Source: Oscillospiraceae bacterium | GTDB taxonomy: Bacteria > Bacillota > Clostridia > Oscillospirales > Acutalibacteraceae | Length of the DNA stretch: 42,930 nt | Assembly (NCBI GenBank): GCA_028697255.1 | Contig: JAQVFM010000009.1 | Coordinates: forward strand, 1 to 42,930 | Direction: 5' to 3' | Part shown: positions 32,334-40,835 of the stretch, in pieces | How the letters are laid out: each line of letters begins with the position of its first letter | Position numbering within the stretch: the stretch's first letter is position 1 | The notes under the pieces: generated by a model | Seen by the model: the letters and a program-made list of their open reading frames with translations, nothing else | Databases searched by the model: none | Told to the model about the DNA's origin: nothing | Made by a program: the position numbers and the translations under genes

Positions 32334-33344
32334 ATGTTATTTAACCGCGATATTGGAATTGATTTGGGCACCGCGAATACGCTCGTCTTTGTGAAAGGAA
32401 AAGGTATAGTTATACGCGAGCCTTCGGTTGTCGCAGTTGATGTCAAATCCGATACTGTCCTTGCGGTCGGTACCGAGGCCAAAGAAATGATTGGTCGTAC
32501 ACCCGGCTCGATATCTGCGGTCAGGCCCCTTGAAGACGGTGTTATAGCTGATTTTGATATAACTGCTGATATGCTAAAGCATTTTATACACAAAGCCATG
32601 CACACTACCTTCCTCACCCGACCGCGTGTTATTGTATGCATCCCGTCCGGTGTAACCGAGGTCGAGCGGCGCGCAGTAGATGAAGCTGTCCGCAGTGCAG
32701 GTGCAAAGGATGTTGATTTAATAGCAGAACCAATGGCGGCAGCTATTGGCGCAGGTCTTCGAGTTGATGAACCGGCCGGCTGCATGATTGTCGATATCGG
32801 AGGCGGTACATCCGAGGTCGCTGTAATTTCGCTTGGAGATATTGTAACGTCGTGTTCTGTGCGTACAGCAGGCAACGATTTTGACGAAGCTATTATTTCA
32901 TATATTAAAAGAAAGTATAATTTATTGATAGGCGAGCGCACCGCAGAAGACATTAAAATTAATCTGGGTTCGGCATTTCCCGAACCCGAAGTAAAAACTG
33001 CTGATGTCAAGGGGCGTAACCAGCTTGACGGACTGCCCAAAAATATTACGGTATCCTCCGAAGAGGTTCTTGAGGCTTTGTCCGATCCGGTTGGTACAAT
33101 TGTTGACGCAATACGTTCAACGCTCGAAAATACACCTCCGGAGCTTGCGGCCGACATTATCGACAACGGCATTATGCTGACGGGTGGTGGCGCTTTGCTG
33201 CGTTCACTCGACAAGCTTATCGCGCGGGAAACCGGCATTCCGGTACACATTGCCGAAGATCCGCTTGACTGCGTTGTAAACGGAACCGGCAAATGCCTTG
33301 ACCTGGGCATCGTTGGCAACTTCCGTTCACGCAAATATCGCTGA
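32334..33344 (+). CDS. mreB: Rod shape-determining protein MreB
   Basis: 336 residues, actin-like ATPase. Phosphate 1 loop [18 protein letters not shown] (about 7-24), adenosine/phosphate 2 region [20 protein letters not shown] (about 152-171), and [18 protein letters not shown] (about 281-298) are intact. MreB filaments guide lateral wall synthesis together with MreC, MreD, RodA and PBP2, of which the window encodes all but RodA. ATG has AAAGGA 10 nt upstream. The opposite strand has a long open frame (32189-33334) that I treat as a shadow. Confidence 0.97.
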   Translation: MLFNRDIGIDLGTANTLVFVKGKGIVIREPSVVAVDVKSDTVLAVGTEAKEMIGRTPGSISAVRPLEDGVIADFDITADMLKHFIHKAMHTTFLTRPRVIVCIPSGVTEVERRAVDEAVRSAGAKDVDLIAEPMAAAIGAGLRVDEPAGCMIVDIGGGTSEVAVISLGDIVTSCSVRTAGNDFDEAIISYIKRKYNLLIGERTAEDIKINLGSAFPEPEVKTADVKGRNQLDGLPKNITVSSEEVLEALSDPVGTIVDAIRSTLENTPPELAADIIDNGIMLTGGGALLRSLDKLIARETGIPVHIAEDPLDCVVNGTGKCLDLGIVGNFRSRKYR

Positions 33345-33382
33345 GTTCAAGTTTTTATTTAAATAATCTGTGTGGCAATTTG

Positions 33383-33415
33383 CCCCGCTTCCGCAGGTTG
33401 CGGGTGCGGGGTTTT
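33383..33415 (+). terminator. Intercistronic hairpin with T run between mreB and mreC
   Basis: CCCCGC (33383-33388) with GCGGGG (33406-33411) and inner CCGCA (33391-33395) with TGCGG (33399-33403), then TTTT. It sits 38 nt after the mreB stop. It may reduce transcription of mreC-mreD-mrdA relative to mreB. Confidence 0.6.
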
Positions 33416-33444
33416 CGTTGAAAAGGGAAAGCTGAGGTGACGCC

Positions 33445-34296
33445 GTGAAGAATTTTATAAAAAGCACTGCATTTAAAGCATTGACTGCTGTGGCGCTTTT
33501 TTTGGTTGGCATTATGATTTATGCCGCATCAACCTCAGGCGTCGCCACTATCCCGGAAATTTTGACCGGTGCAATAGTTACTCCGATACAATCATTAGGT
33601 TCCGCTATATCCGATGGCTTTAATAATTTCATCGGAATTTTTACTGATTCCAACATACTTCGTGAAGAAAACAACAAGCTTCAAAGTGAGATAAACGATC
33701 TGCGCCGAAATCAGGTAGAGTTGGACGAGCTTAAGCGGCTTAATGAGCTTTACCGTCAATTTCTCGAACTTAAAGAACAAAACCCCGATTACAGCTTTGT
33801 AGACTGTCGTGTTATCGCAGTCGATGCAGGCAGTAAATACGGCAATTTTACGATAAATGCCGGAATATTAAGCGGTGTAGAAGCAAACCAGCCTGTTATA
33901 ACTCCTCAGGGGCTTGTCGGAGTGGTATATCAGGCCGGGCTCAACTTCTCAAAGGTGCGCACAATTCTTGACCCGTCAACACAGGTCAGCGCGTCGGTCA
34001 GCCGCACCAACAGCGGCGGCGTAACAGGTGGCTCGCTTTCTCTTGCCCTGCAAAACAAACTTCGACTTAATTATTTGTCACGAAACAGCGGTGTTGCCGC
34101 CGGCGATTATGTTATCACTTCCGGCAAAGGCGGTATTTATCCCGACGGTCTTCTTATAGGTACAATTAAAGAGGTGGAATTAGAATCGGACGGCCTTACT
34201 ATGTATGCTGTTATTGAACCCTTTTCAAACATAAATGACATATCGGATGTTTTTGTAATAACAGGATTTAAAAGTCCATCTGAGGATACCGAATAG
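33445..34296 (+). CDS. mreC: Rod shape-determining protein MreC
   Basis: 283 residues. An N-terminal membrane helix (about 8-27) precedes a coiled coil (about 68-112, REENNKLQSEINDLRRNQVELDELKRLNEL) and the beta-rich extracytoplasmic domain (VIAVDAGSKYGNFTINAGILSGV through VITSGKGGIYPDGLLIGTIKEV). MreC links MreB to the periplasmic-side wall machinery. The start is GTG, after AGCTGAGGTGACGCC. mreD begins 19 nt downstream. Length is typical. Codon use is like that of the neighbours. Confidence 0.94.
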   Translation: MKNFIKSTAFKALTAVALFLVGIMIYAASTSGVATIPEILTGAIVTPIQSLGSAISDGFNNFIGIFTDSNILREENNKLQSEINDLRRNQVELDELKRLNELYRQFLELKEQNPDYSFVDCRVIAVDAGSKYGNFTINAGILSGVEANQPVITPQGLVGVVYQAGLNFSKVRTILDPSTQVSASVSRTNSGGVTGGSLSLALQNKLRLNYLSRNSGVAAGDYVITSGKGGIYPDGLLIGTIKEVELESDGLTMYAVIEPFSNINDISDVFVITGFKSPSEDTE

Positions 34297-34315
34297 TGCG
34301 GGGAGGTGCGTTGAA

Positions 34316-34867
34316 TTGAAGCCGGAGGAGCGATTGAACGCTGGCCGTTTGATAAATCGGCTTGGCAGCCGTTATCTTAAATGGACCGCTTATGGACTTG
34401 TTATTCTGCTCACCATAATTTTGCAATCATTGCCCCGCTTTTTACCACAATTACTCAGTGCAAAACCACTGTTAATTATCCCGGTTGTTGTGTGCATTGC
34501 GATGTTTGAAGGCCCTGTTGATGGCGCCGCTGCCGGGGTGTGCGGCGGCATTTTGTGGGACTTGTTTTCAGACAGGCTGCTTGGTTTTAACGCGCTTATT
34601 TTATTAATTTTATGCTGCGCTTGCGGCCTTATGTCTCAGCTTTTAATTCGCAACAACCTGTTATCAACTTTAATGATGACAGCAGCAACACTGTTTGTTC
34701 AGGGAATATTAAGTTGGTTTTTTTATGATTTGCTGCTTGATTTTGAGAATTCGCTTACCGCACTTTTATACTTTACACTGCCGGGAATTTTTTATACACT
34801 GATTCTGACTCCCCCTATATATCTTGCTGTATACGCAGTCGCAAGGATTTTGCGAAACAGAGAATAG
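34316..34867 (+). CDS. mreD: Rod shape-determining protein MreD
   Basis: 183 residues with about five membrane segments, starting TAYGLVILLTIILQSLPRFLPQLLSAKPLLIIPVVVCIAMFEG, and the typical GVCGGILWDLFSDRLLGFNALILLI block. MreD works with MreC in the elongasome. The start is TTG with GGGGAGG about 9 nt upstream; no ATG is available nearby. The next gene, encoding PBP2, starts 22 nt after the stop with its own AAGGAG. Confidence 0.9.
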   Translation: MKPEERLNAGRLINRLGSRYLKWTAYGLVILLTIILQSLPRFLPQLLSAKPLLIIPVVVCIAMFEGPVDGAAAGVCGGILWDLFSDRLLGFNALILLILCCACGLMSQLLIRNNLLSTLMMTAATLFVQGILSWFFYDLLLDFENSLTALLYFTLPGIFYTLILTPPIYLAVYAVARILRNRE

Positions 34868-34889
34868 CATGACATGCAAGGAGAAAACC

Positions 34890-36944
34890 ATGCGAAATGA
34901 AAAAATTAATTCCCCGAAACGCCGTGCAATTGCGCTGGCGGCTTTTATTGTGTTAATATTTACTGTCTATTCGATACGCCTTTTCCAAATCCAAATAGTC
35001 GACGGTGAAGAATATGCTCAAATCGCGAGCAAAAATGAAACCATAAACGTGCCGATACAGGCGTCCCGCGGTGAAATCCTCGATAGATACTTAAAACCTA
35101 TGGCAATTAACCGCACCAGTTTCTCGATTATTTTTGACTATGCTTTTTTTCCTACCGGCAAAAGTAAAGAACAGCAAAAAAAACAAAATGACATTATATT
35201 GGCCCTTACACAACTGCTTACATCAACAGAATGTGAATGGAACGACACGCTCCCCATATCAAAAACCAGACCTTATAAATTTTTAGAGCAGCATAAAAAT
35301 AGAATAAGCAGCCTTAAGTCAAGGATAAATGTTGCATCATATGCAACAGCAGAACAATGTATGGACAGACTTATAGAGCTTTATTATCTTGAAGATTATA
35401 AACCCGAACAGCAACGTATTTTGGCCGGTGTACGAAACGAAATTGATATTCGGCAGTTTGGGTACAAAAATCCTTTTACATTTTCGAGCGACATTTCTGA
35501 AAAAGTGTATAACATTATCTTAGAAAATAGCAGCAGCTTTCCCGGAGTTAATGTTCAAACAATACCCGTACGCGAATATGTCTGCAAGCGTGTGGGCGCA
35601 CACCTTATCGGAACAGTCGGCTATATATTTGCCGATGAGTATGAAAAGCTAAAGGACAAAGGTTACCTGCTTAGCGATACTGTGGGCAAAAGTGGTATCG
35701 AAGCTGCGCTTGAAGATGAGCTGCGGGGTGTTAACGGCACAAATACGATAATTAAGGATGCTTCGGGAGCAGTAGTTGAAAAAAGAGAAACCCTGGCACC
35801 CCGCCCGGGCAATACGGTAATACTTACGCTTGATTATGATGTTCAAAATGCTGCTCAAATTGAACTAAATAAAACCATAACCGAGCTTCGCAGTCAAAAA
35901 TCATCCAAATTAGTTGGACAGGATGTGCGCAGCGGATCGGTAGTTATGTTAGATGTAAAAACAGGCGGCGTGCTTGTTTCGGCAAGCTGGCCGGATTTTG
36001 ACCTTTCCACCTATAATGCTGATTATTCAAAGCTTATAAACGACAAGGACAGACCGCTATATAACCGCGCACTTTCGGGCGCATTCGCGTGCGGCTCAAC
36101 AATGAAGCCGGGCGTTGCACTTGCCGGCATAACCGAGGGTATAATAAACGCATCCTCAACGCCGGTTTTTTGTGACAGAGTGTATCATTATTACGAATCA
36201 AGCGGTTACGCACCAAGATGTCTTGACTATCACGGCAGAATAAATGTAGTTAATGCTATATCCCGTTCATGTAATGTGTTTTTTTATGATTTAGGTCGGT
36301 GTTTAGGCATTAATAAAATGAATGAATACTCGGCTTTGTTCGGTTTGGGACAAAAAACCGGAATTGAAATTGGTGAATCAACCGGCGTGCTGGCAGGCCC
36401 CGCCCACAGAAAATCAATAGGTGGTATATGGAACCCCGGCGACACATGCGCCGCTGCAATCGGGCAATCTGACAATTTATTTACGCCAATACAGCTTGCG
36501 TCCTATGCCATGACAATGGCCAACGACGGTGTTCGATATAAAACCCATCTTGTAAAGAGCATTCGTAGCCATGACGGCGTTGAAACGGTTGTAGAGCCCG
36601 AAGTCGCCGCAACTGTCAAGCTGTCAAAAAAAGCGATTGATACAGTGCGCGAAGGTATGATTAAGGCGGCAAAACCGGGTGGCACCGCAGGCTCGCAATT
36701 TGCCGGCGCAAAATATACTGTCGCTGCTAAAACCGGTACGGCACAGATTGTAACAACCCGCTCCGATCATGGCGTGTTTATTGCCTATGCCCCGGCCGAA
36801 AATCCCGAGGTGGCGATAGCAGTGGTGCTCGAAAACGGCACTTCTCGTCCGTCAACTGCACTTGCTCGCAAGGTTTTAGATGCCTATTTTGAATCAAAAA
36901 GCAAAGGCACCGCCCCCACCCCACAGGGCGAATTGTTGCCATAA
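34890..36944 (+). CDS. mrdA: Penicillin-binding protein 2 (elongasome transpeptidase)
   Basis: 684 residues. N-terminal membrane anchor (about 10-30) and the PBP dimerisation region (ASRGEILDRYLKPMAINRT), then the transpeptidase domain with SxxK (S403-TM-K406), SxN (S460-C-N462) and KTG (K614-TGT). It cross-links lateral wall peptidoglycan and belongs to class B. Longer frames run upstream, but the ATG at 34890 has AAGGAG 6 nt before it. It ends the mreBCD-mrdA operon; a strong hairpin terminator follows. Confidence 0.96.
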   Translation: MRNEKINSPKRRAIALAAFIVLIFTVYSIRLFQIQIVDGEEYAQIASKNETINVPIQASRGEILDRYLKPMAINRTSFSIIFDYAFFPTGKSKEQQKKQNDIILALTQLLTSTECEWNDTLPISKTRPYKFLEQHKNRISSLKSRINVASYATAEQCMDRLIELYYLEDYKPEQQRILAGVRNEIDIRQFGYKNPFTFSSDISEKVYNIILENSSSFPGVNVQTIPVREYVCKRVGAHLIGTVGYIFADEYEKLKDKGYLLSDTVGKSGIEAALEDELRGVNGTNTIIKDASGAVVEKRETLAPRPGNTVILTLDYDVQNAAQIELNKTITELRSQKSSKLVGQDVRSGSVVMLDVKTGGVLVSASWPDFDLSTYNADYSKLINDKDRPLYNRALSGAFACGSTMKPGVALAGITEGIINASSTPVFCDRVYHYYESSGYAPRCLDYHGRINVVNAISRSCNVFFYDLGRCLGINKMNEYSALFGLGQKTGIEIGESTGVLAGPAHRKSIGGIWNPGDTCAAAIGQSDNLFTPIQLASYAMTMANDGVRYKTHLVKSIRSHDGVETVVEPEVAATVKLSKKAIDTVREGMIKAAKPGGTAGSQFAGAKYTVAAKTGTAQIVTTRSDHGVFIAYAPAENPEVAIAVVLENGTSRPSTALARKVLDAYFESKSKGTAPTPQGELLP

Positions 36945-36956
36945 AATGTCTGCCTA

Positions 36957-36994
36957 AAAATCGGCGGGATGCCCTCATCCCGCCGATTTTCCAT
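36957..36994. terminator. Bidirectional terminator between mrdA and the TPM-domain gene
   Basis: AAAATCGGCGGGATG (36957-36971) pairs with CATCCCGCCGATTTT (36976-36990) around CCCT. T runs flank it on both strands and both convergent genes end within about 20 nt. Confidence 0.95.
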
Positions 36995-37007
36995 TTGTTG
37001 ATTTTTT

Positions 37008-37811
37008 CTAAAACCCGCGCGAACTTCCACCACCGCCGAAGCTGCCGCCGCCACCGCTGAATCCTCCCCCGCTGCCAAAGCCACCTCGGCCTGAACCAAA
37101 TCCTCCGCCGCGTCCAAATCCGCCGCCAAAGAATATGAATGGCGGACCGCGTCGACCACCGCGGTTAAATAAAACGATAAGAATTAAAATAATTAATATG
37201 GGCGCCAGACCGCCAAAAAGACCACCCACAAAATCCTCTGAATTCTCCTGCGTACTGCCAAGCTCCTCGGCTGGAATATATTCCTCTGTAGGTTCAATGC
37301 CATACTCAATATAAACTTCGTTGACAAGCGCTTTATAGGCCTCGCGAATTCCAGTGGAATAATCATTTTTTCCTAAATATGGAGTCGCATAATTATCCAA
37401 GATAATGCCGGTTTCAATATCCGTCAAGCCGCCTTCCAAGCCATAACCGACCTCTATGCTAACTTCGCGCTCGTCAATTGCCAATAATAGCAAAACGCCA
37501 TTGTTTTCGTCCTTCTGCCCCACTTCCCAATCTCGCGCAAGATTTATGCCGAAATCACGGATGTCACGACCGTTAAGCGACTGAACGGTTACTGCAACCA
37601 CCTGTGCACCGGTCTTTTCTTGCAACTGCACCCCAAGCGAAAATATTTCCTGCTCATCCTGCTGTGAAATAACATTAGCAAAATCATTTATAAAAAATCT
37701 GTCAGTCGGTTTAAGCTGTTCTTCCTTTTGCTGAACACAGCCTGCAAGAACAAAGCAAGAAAAGGAAAAAACGAGCGCCGCTTGTACTATTCTTTTTGCC
37801 AAGCCGGTCAT
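37008..37811 (-). CDS. TPM-domain lipoprotein with Gly-rich tail (YgcG family)
   Basis: 267 residues from the chosen start. The signal peptide ends in the lipobox LAGC (Cys about 24). The TPM domain (about 35-175) shows DFANVISQQDEQEIFSLG, GAQVVAVTVQSLNG and NNGVLLLLAIDEREVSIEVGYGLEG. A membrane helix (about 198-216, LAPILIILILIVLF) precedes a Gly/Ser/Phe-rich C-terminus (about 225-267). The family is found next to LemA and is of unclear function, perhaps photosystem- or membrane-repair-like. A start 29 codons earlier is open, but the ATG at 37809-37811 has GGGAGG 7 nt upstream. lemA lies 16 nt before it. Confidence 0.88.
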   Translation of the reverse strand: MTGLAKRIVQAALVFSFSCFVLAGCVQQKEEQLKPTDRFFINDFANVISQQDEQEIFSLGVQLQEKTGAQVVAVTVQSLNGRDIRDFGINLARDWEVGQKDENNGVLLLLAIDEREVSIEVGYGLEGGLTDIETGIILDNYATPYLGKNDYSTGIREAYKALVNEVYIEYGIEPTEEYIPAEELGSTQENSEDFVGGLFGGLAPILIILILIVLFNRGGRRGPPFIFFGGGFGRGGGFGSGRGGFGSGGGFSGGGGSFGGGGSSRGF

Positions 37812-37827
37812 ACGTTTACCTCCCGCC

Positions 37828-38403
37828 TTAGAAGCTGACATCAGGAACCTCTTCAATCCCTTCCTCGCCTTCAAATAAATCTGCTTTTTCAAATCCAAAC
37901 ATTCCCGCGATTATTGATGACGGAAATCTGCGCAGTTTAAGATTATACTCCCGCACGGCTTTGTTATAATCTATGCGCGATACTCTAATTCGGTTTTCGG
38001 TGCCCTCAAGCTGTGTCTGAAGATTTATAAAATTTTGATTGGCTTTTAAATCCGGATAATTCTCTACTATTACCAAAAGGCGTGACAGTGCACTTGAAAT
38101 TTCCTGGTTAGCAGCCTCCTGCTCCTCAATGGTAGTAGCACCCGCCAGCCTCGCGCGTGCATCAGCAAGCTCGGTGAATATCTCCTGCTCATGCTCGGCA
38201 TAGCCTTTGACTGTCGCCACAAGGTTGGGAATTAAATCGCTGCGGCGCTGCAAATCTACCCTTATTGTACTCGCCTTTTCCTCAACATTTGTTTCGGATC
38301 TTACAATACTGTTATAAGTGGAAACACCCCACAAAACAACAATCAATGCAAGCACCAAAACTCCGCCGATAACACCAAATAATATTTTAGTACTGTTTTT
38401 CAT
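37828..38403 (-). CDS. lemA: LemA family membrane protein
   Basis: 191 residues. One membrane helix (about 8-28) is followed by the LemA core: RSETNVEEKASTIRVDLQRRSDLIPNLVATVKGYAEHEQEIFTELADARARL, then LVIVENYPDLKANQNFINLQTQLEGTENRIRVSRIDYNKAVREYN and FPSSIIAGMFGF. The protein is mostly a helical bundle on one side of the membrane and its biochemical role is not established. ATG has AAAGGGG about 7 nt upstream. The AT-rich leader holds two TATAAT boxes in a 13-nt direct repeat (38416-38428 and 38434-38446) as promoter candidates. Confidence 0.95.
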   Translation of the reverse strand: MKNSTKILFGVIGGVLVLALIVVLWGVSTYNSIVRSETNVEEKASTIRVDLQRRSDLIPNLVATVKGYAEHEQEIFTELADARARLAGATTIEEQEAANQEISSALSRLLVIVENYPDLKANQNFINLQTQLEGTENRIRVSRIDYNKAVREYNLKLRRFPSSIIAGMFGFEKADLFEGEEGIEEVPDVSF

Positions 38404-38589
38404 TATATTACCCCTTTATTTTATTATACCTTATTATTTTATTATATCTTAACTCCACCCGTTTTTGTCACCCATGTGCGGGATGTTTCTATATTTGATT
38501 TAATCGATTTGATTTATTAGATATCGTATCACCGGAATATTTTTATATTATATCACACCATATGTAAAAAATCACGGTATAATTTATAA

Positions 38590-39888
38590 CTATTCCATTA
38601 TTGTATAAATTTTATCATTTATATGCTTTAGTAAAATCGGCCGTAATGCACAAGCAACATAAAACGAACCTGAAACAAGCAGCGGCTCTTTATAGCGCAA
38701 TGCCAATTCAAGTGCATCAGCGGGACAATCAATAGCTTTGACTTCAAGTGAGGGTGAAGTGCTCTTTAGAATATCTGCCAGTGCTTGTGCTTGCAATGCG
38801 CGCGGATTATCAGGAGTGCAGCATATAACGCGGCGACAAAACGGAGCCAGCAAGGACATGCAACCGGCTGTATCCTTATCTGCAAGCATACCGCACACCA
38901 ATGTAAGATTATGAATAGAAAGTCGGCGCAGCGTGTCGACAAGTGCGGCCACCCCCTGTGTGTTGTGCGCCCCATCAACCATAACAAGCGGATTGCAGCG
39001 CAGCACCTCCTGTCGGCATGGCATCGTAACGCCTGACAGCCCTTTTATAATACTTTCGCGCGTAACCGAAAATCCGTTTTGCAAAATTGTGCGTACTGCC
39101 TCAATAGCAGTCAAAGCATTGTCAGCTTGAAATATGCCGGTCAAAGGCAACTCTATTTTCATACTATCATATTCAAACTCGGTAAATCCCGGCAAGACAG
39201 AGACGGCCACTACTGCTTTTGAAGACGGCATATTAACCGACAACCCTTTTTCGGCAGCCTTTTGCATAATTACGGCAAGTGCATCCTCGTGCTGCACAGG
39301 TGATGTCACCACCTTGCACGGGGATTTTATTATGCCGCATTTGATTGAGGCTATCTCGGCAATTGTTTCACCTAATACGGCTGAATGATCAAGCGAAATA
39401 GGTGTAAAAACTGCGACAAGCGGCGGCGGTATCACATTGGTTGCATCGTCCTGCCCGCCTAAGCCGCACTCAACAACACAAATGTCGGTTTTGCTTTGCT
39501 CAAAATACAAAAACGCCAAAGCCGTTAAAAACTCAAATTCGGTTAGCCGTTTTGTATGTCTCATATTCTCTTGCAATGAGCATAGTTCTGCAGTTATTTT
39601 TCCAAAGTCATGTTTTGAAACAGGCACTCCGTCAACTGTTATTGTGTCACGCAGATCTGATACGGCAGGCGAGCAGAACAGCCCGACACGGTACCCGGCA
39701 GCAGTTAGAATCGACTGTATCATGCGAGAAACCGAACCTTTTCCATTGGTGCCGGCGACATGAATAAATTTAAGATGGCGATGAGGATCGCCACAAAGTG
39801 ATAGTACGCGTCGTATTCGCCCAAGACCCAATTTCATACCTGCAGACTTAAGCGATTCAATGTATTCAATCGCTTTTTTATATGTCAT
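38590..39888 (-). CDS. folC: Folylpolyglutamate synthase / dihydrofolate synthase
   Basis: 432 residues of the Mur ligase superfamily. The P-loop reads VAGTNGKGSVS (about 46-56), followed by the FolC-typical SPAVSDLRDTITVDG, the E-C-G-L-G-G-Q-D-D-A-T-N segment and, in the C-terminal domain, VDGAHN and GMLADKD. It adds glutamate to dihydropteroate and to folates, keeping them in the cytoplasm. Frames open further upstream, but the ATG at 39886-39888 has GGAG 9 nt before it and gives the family-typical MTYKKAIEYIESL. It is followed by no close gene on its strand. An upstream tRNA gene is divergent. Confidence 0.94.
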   Translation of the reverse strand: MTYKKAIEYIESLKSAGMKLGLGRIRRVLSLCGDPHRHLKFIHVAGTNGKGSVSRMIQSILTAAGYRVGLFCSPAVSDLRDTITVDGVPVSKHDFGKITAELCSLQENMRHTKRLTEFEFLTALAFLYFEQSKTDICVVECGLGGQDDATNVIPPPLVAVFTPISLDHSAVLGETIAEIASIKCGIIKSPCKVVTSPVQHEDALAVIMQKAAEKGLSVNMPSSKAVVAVSVLPGFTEFEYDSMKIELPLTGIFQADNALTAIEAVRTILQNGFSVTRESIIKGLSGVTMPCRQEVLRCNPLVMVDGAHNTQGVAALVDTLRRLSIHNLTLVCGMLADKDTAGCMSLLAPFCRRVICCTPDNPRALQAQALADILKSTSPSLEVKAIDCPADALELALRYKEPLLVSGSFYVACALRPILLKHINDKIYTIME

Positions 39889-39947
39889 TGACAATTGCTC
39901 CATCCATAGATAAAAGTAAGTATAAGATAAATTTTCGATTTTTAACC

Positions 39948-39976
39948 TTGACAATTTACTAATTATTTTATATAAT
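39948..39976 (+). promoter_or_regulatory. Sigma-A promoter of the tRNA-Val gene
   Basis: TTGACA (39948-39953), 17-nt spacer, TATAAT (39971-39976): both boxes match consensus exactly. The tRNA begins 18 nt downstream. Confidence 0.92.
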
Positions 39977-39994
39977 TGCATTCGTTATCAAAAT

Positions 39995-40070
39995 GGACGT
40001 TTAGCTCAGCTGGTAGAGCATTCGCTTGACGTGCGAAGGGTCAGCGGTTCAAGTCCGTTAACGTCCACCA
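39995..40070 (+). tRNA. tRNA-Val (anticodon GAC)
   Basis: 76 nt. The acceptor stem GGACGTT pairs with AACGTCC, the anticodon stem TTCGC with GCGAA, and the 7-nt loop is TTGACGT with anticodon GAC, reading GUC/GUU valine codons. The T arm has GGTTCAAGT and the CCA end is encoded. It has a consensus promoter and a terminator, so it is a single-gene transcript. Confidence 0.97.
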
Positions 40071-40078
40071 TTAAAAAG

Positions 40079-40108
40079 GCTGTTGCGAACTTTAGCAACA
40101 GCTTTTTT
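40079..40108. terminator. Bidirectional terminator after tRNA-Val
   Basis: GCTGTTGC (40079-40086) pairs with GCAACAGC (40095-40102) across an 8-nt loop, followed by TTTTTT on the plus strand; AAAAAG on the other side gives a T run on the minus strand for the 146-residue gene. Confidence 0.92.
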
Positions 40109-40115
40109 GATGTTA

Positions 40116-40556
40116 CTACGAAATATTTACATACGATATAAAATAACGAACAGCTAAAAGTATTATCGGAATAATTATGACTACTATTACCAAAGCTATT
40201 GACGCAATCCATAGCCAGAAAAACAAACGACGTCGCTTATCATACATCTGTAGCTGTTCAGGTGCGGGTACAAACAGCTGCCTTCCGCAGCGCATACAAA
40301 ACCGGCTATCGGGTACAAGAAATTCACCGCATTGAATACAGCGCATTGGCTTATGTTTTTCAACAAAATGCAATATAAGATAAATCAGCGCCGCTAATTG
40401 AAAAAATCCTGACAGCACTGCCCACATCACCGCATTTTCATTACGGCGGTACATGGCATCATAATACACACTAAACCCGAGTAATACACCTGATCCAACA
40501 GCCAATACCGCGGGTATAATAATACCAATAACAAGAAATCCAAAAGCAAAATTCAT
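40116..40556 (-). CDS. Zinc-ribbon membrane protein of unknown function
   Basis: 146 residues. Three membrane segments (about 2-27, 41-60, 113-138) surround a cytoplasmic zinc ribbon: CxxC-x10-CxxC, with residues MRCIQCGEF and SRFCMRCGRQL (about 73-92). The plan is that of the zinc-ribbon domain proteins of Firmicutes with no known activity. The ATG at 40554-40556 is used; an earlier ATG seven codons up lacks a ribosome binding site, while GAAAGG lies 13 nt before the chosen one. It stands alone between the tRNA terminator and a repeat-bearing gap. Confidence 0.75.
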   Translation of the reverse strand: MNFAFGFLVIGIIIPAVLAVGSGVLLGFSVYYDAMYRRNENAVMWAVLSGFFQLAALIYLILHFVEKHKPMRCIQCGEFLVPDSRFCMRCGRQLFVPAPEQLQMYDKRRRLFFWLWIASIALVIVVIIIPIILLAVRYFISYVNIS

Positions 40557-40661
40557 TATATTGTCACTGCCTTTCATAGACTTTAATTTAAACTTTATGT
40601 CTATTCTATTTTACATAAGCCTTTCTGTCAATATGTTATAGTCGATTGCGTCATATACTCA

Positions 40662-40692
40662 TTTGCGAGCGAACACAGTTCGCCCGTACAAA
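40662..40692 (+). repeat. REP-like palindromic repeat, copy F
   Basis: TTTGCGAGCGAAC and GTTCGCCCGTACAAA arms around ACA. It is the closest copy to the consensus and lies 170 nt upstream of dpaA. Confidence 0.7.
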
Positions 40693-40777
40693 CGCGATAT
40701 TATTAATCTTATGTGACCGGTAACGGCATGGCAATAGGCTCTTAAAATAATTGTTATTTAATAGACTCAGTATAAGG

Positions 40778-40806
40778 CACAGTATATCGACTCGTTTCAT
40801 AGGATA
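40778..40806 (+). promoter_or_regulatory. Sigma-K promoter of dpaAB
   Basis: CACA (40778-40781), 16-nt spacer, CATAGGATA (40798-40806). These match the sigma-K -35 (mACm) and -10 (CATAnnnTA) consensus exactly with the expected spacing. In B. subtilis the dipicolinate synthase operon (spoVF) is sigma-K dependent, so the match and gene agree. Confidence 0.8.
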
Positions 40807-40835
40807 TAGCAAGACTACCATTAGGGGGTTACATC

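Noticed and set aside
32189-33334. A 381-codon open frame on the minus strand opposite mreB
   Set aside because: Ser/Thr/Ile-rich translation without domain signature, fully antisense to a strongly conserved mreB, and no ribosome binding site. Shadow of mreB codon use.
37015-37150. Short repeated sequence that looks like a tandem repeat array
   Set aside because: It encodes the Gly/Ser/Phe-rich tail of the TPM protein; there are no equal spacers and hence no CRISPR array. No CRISPR array was seen anywhere.
40006-40212. An open frame on the minus strand across the tRNA gene
   Set aside because: It reads the complement of tRNA-Val and its terminator (VNGLEPLTLRTSSEC), a classic false ORF.
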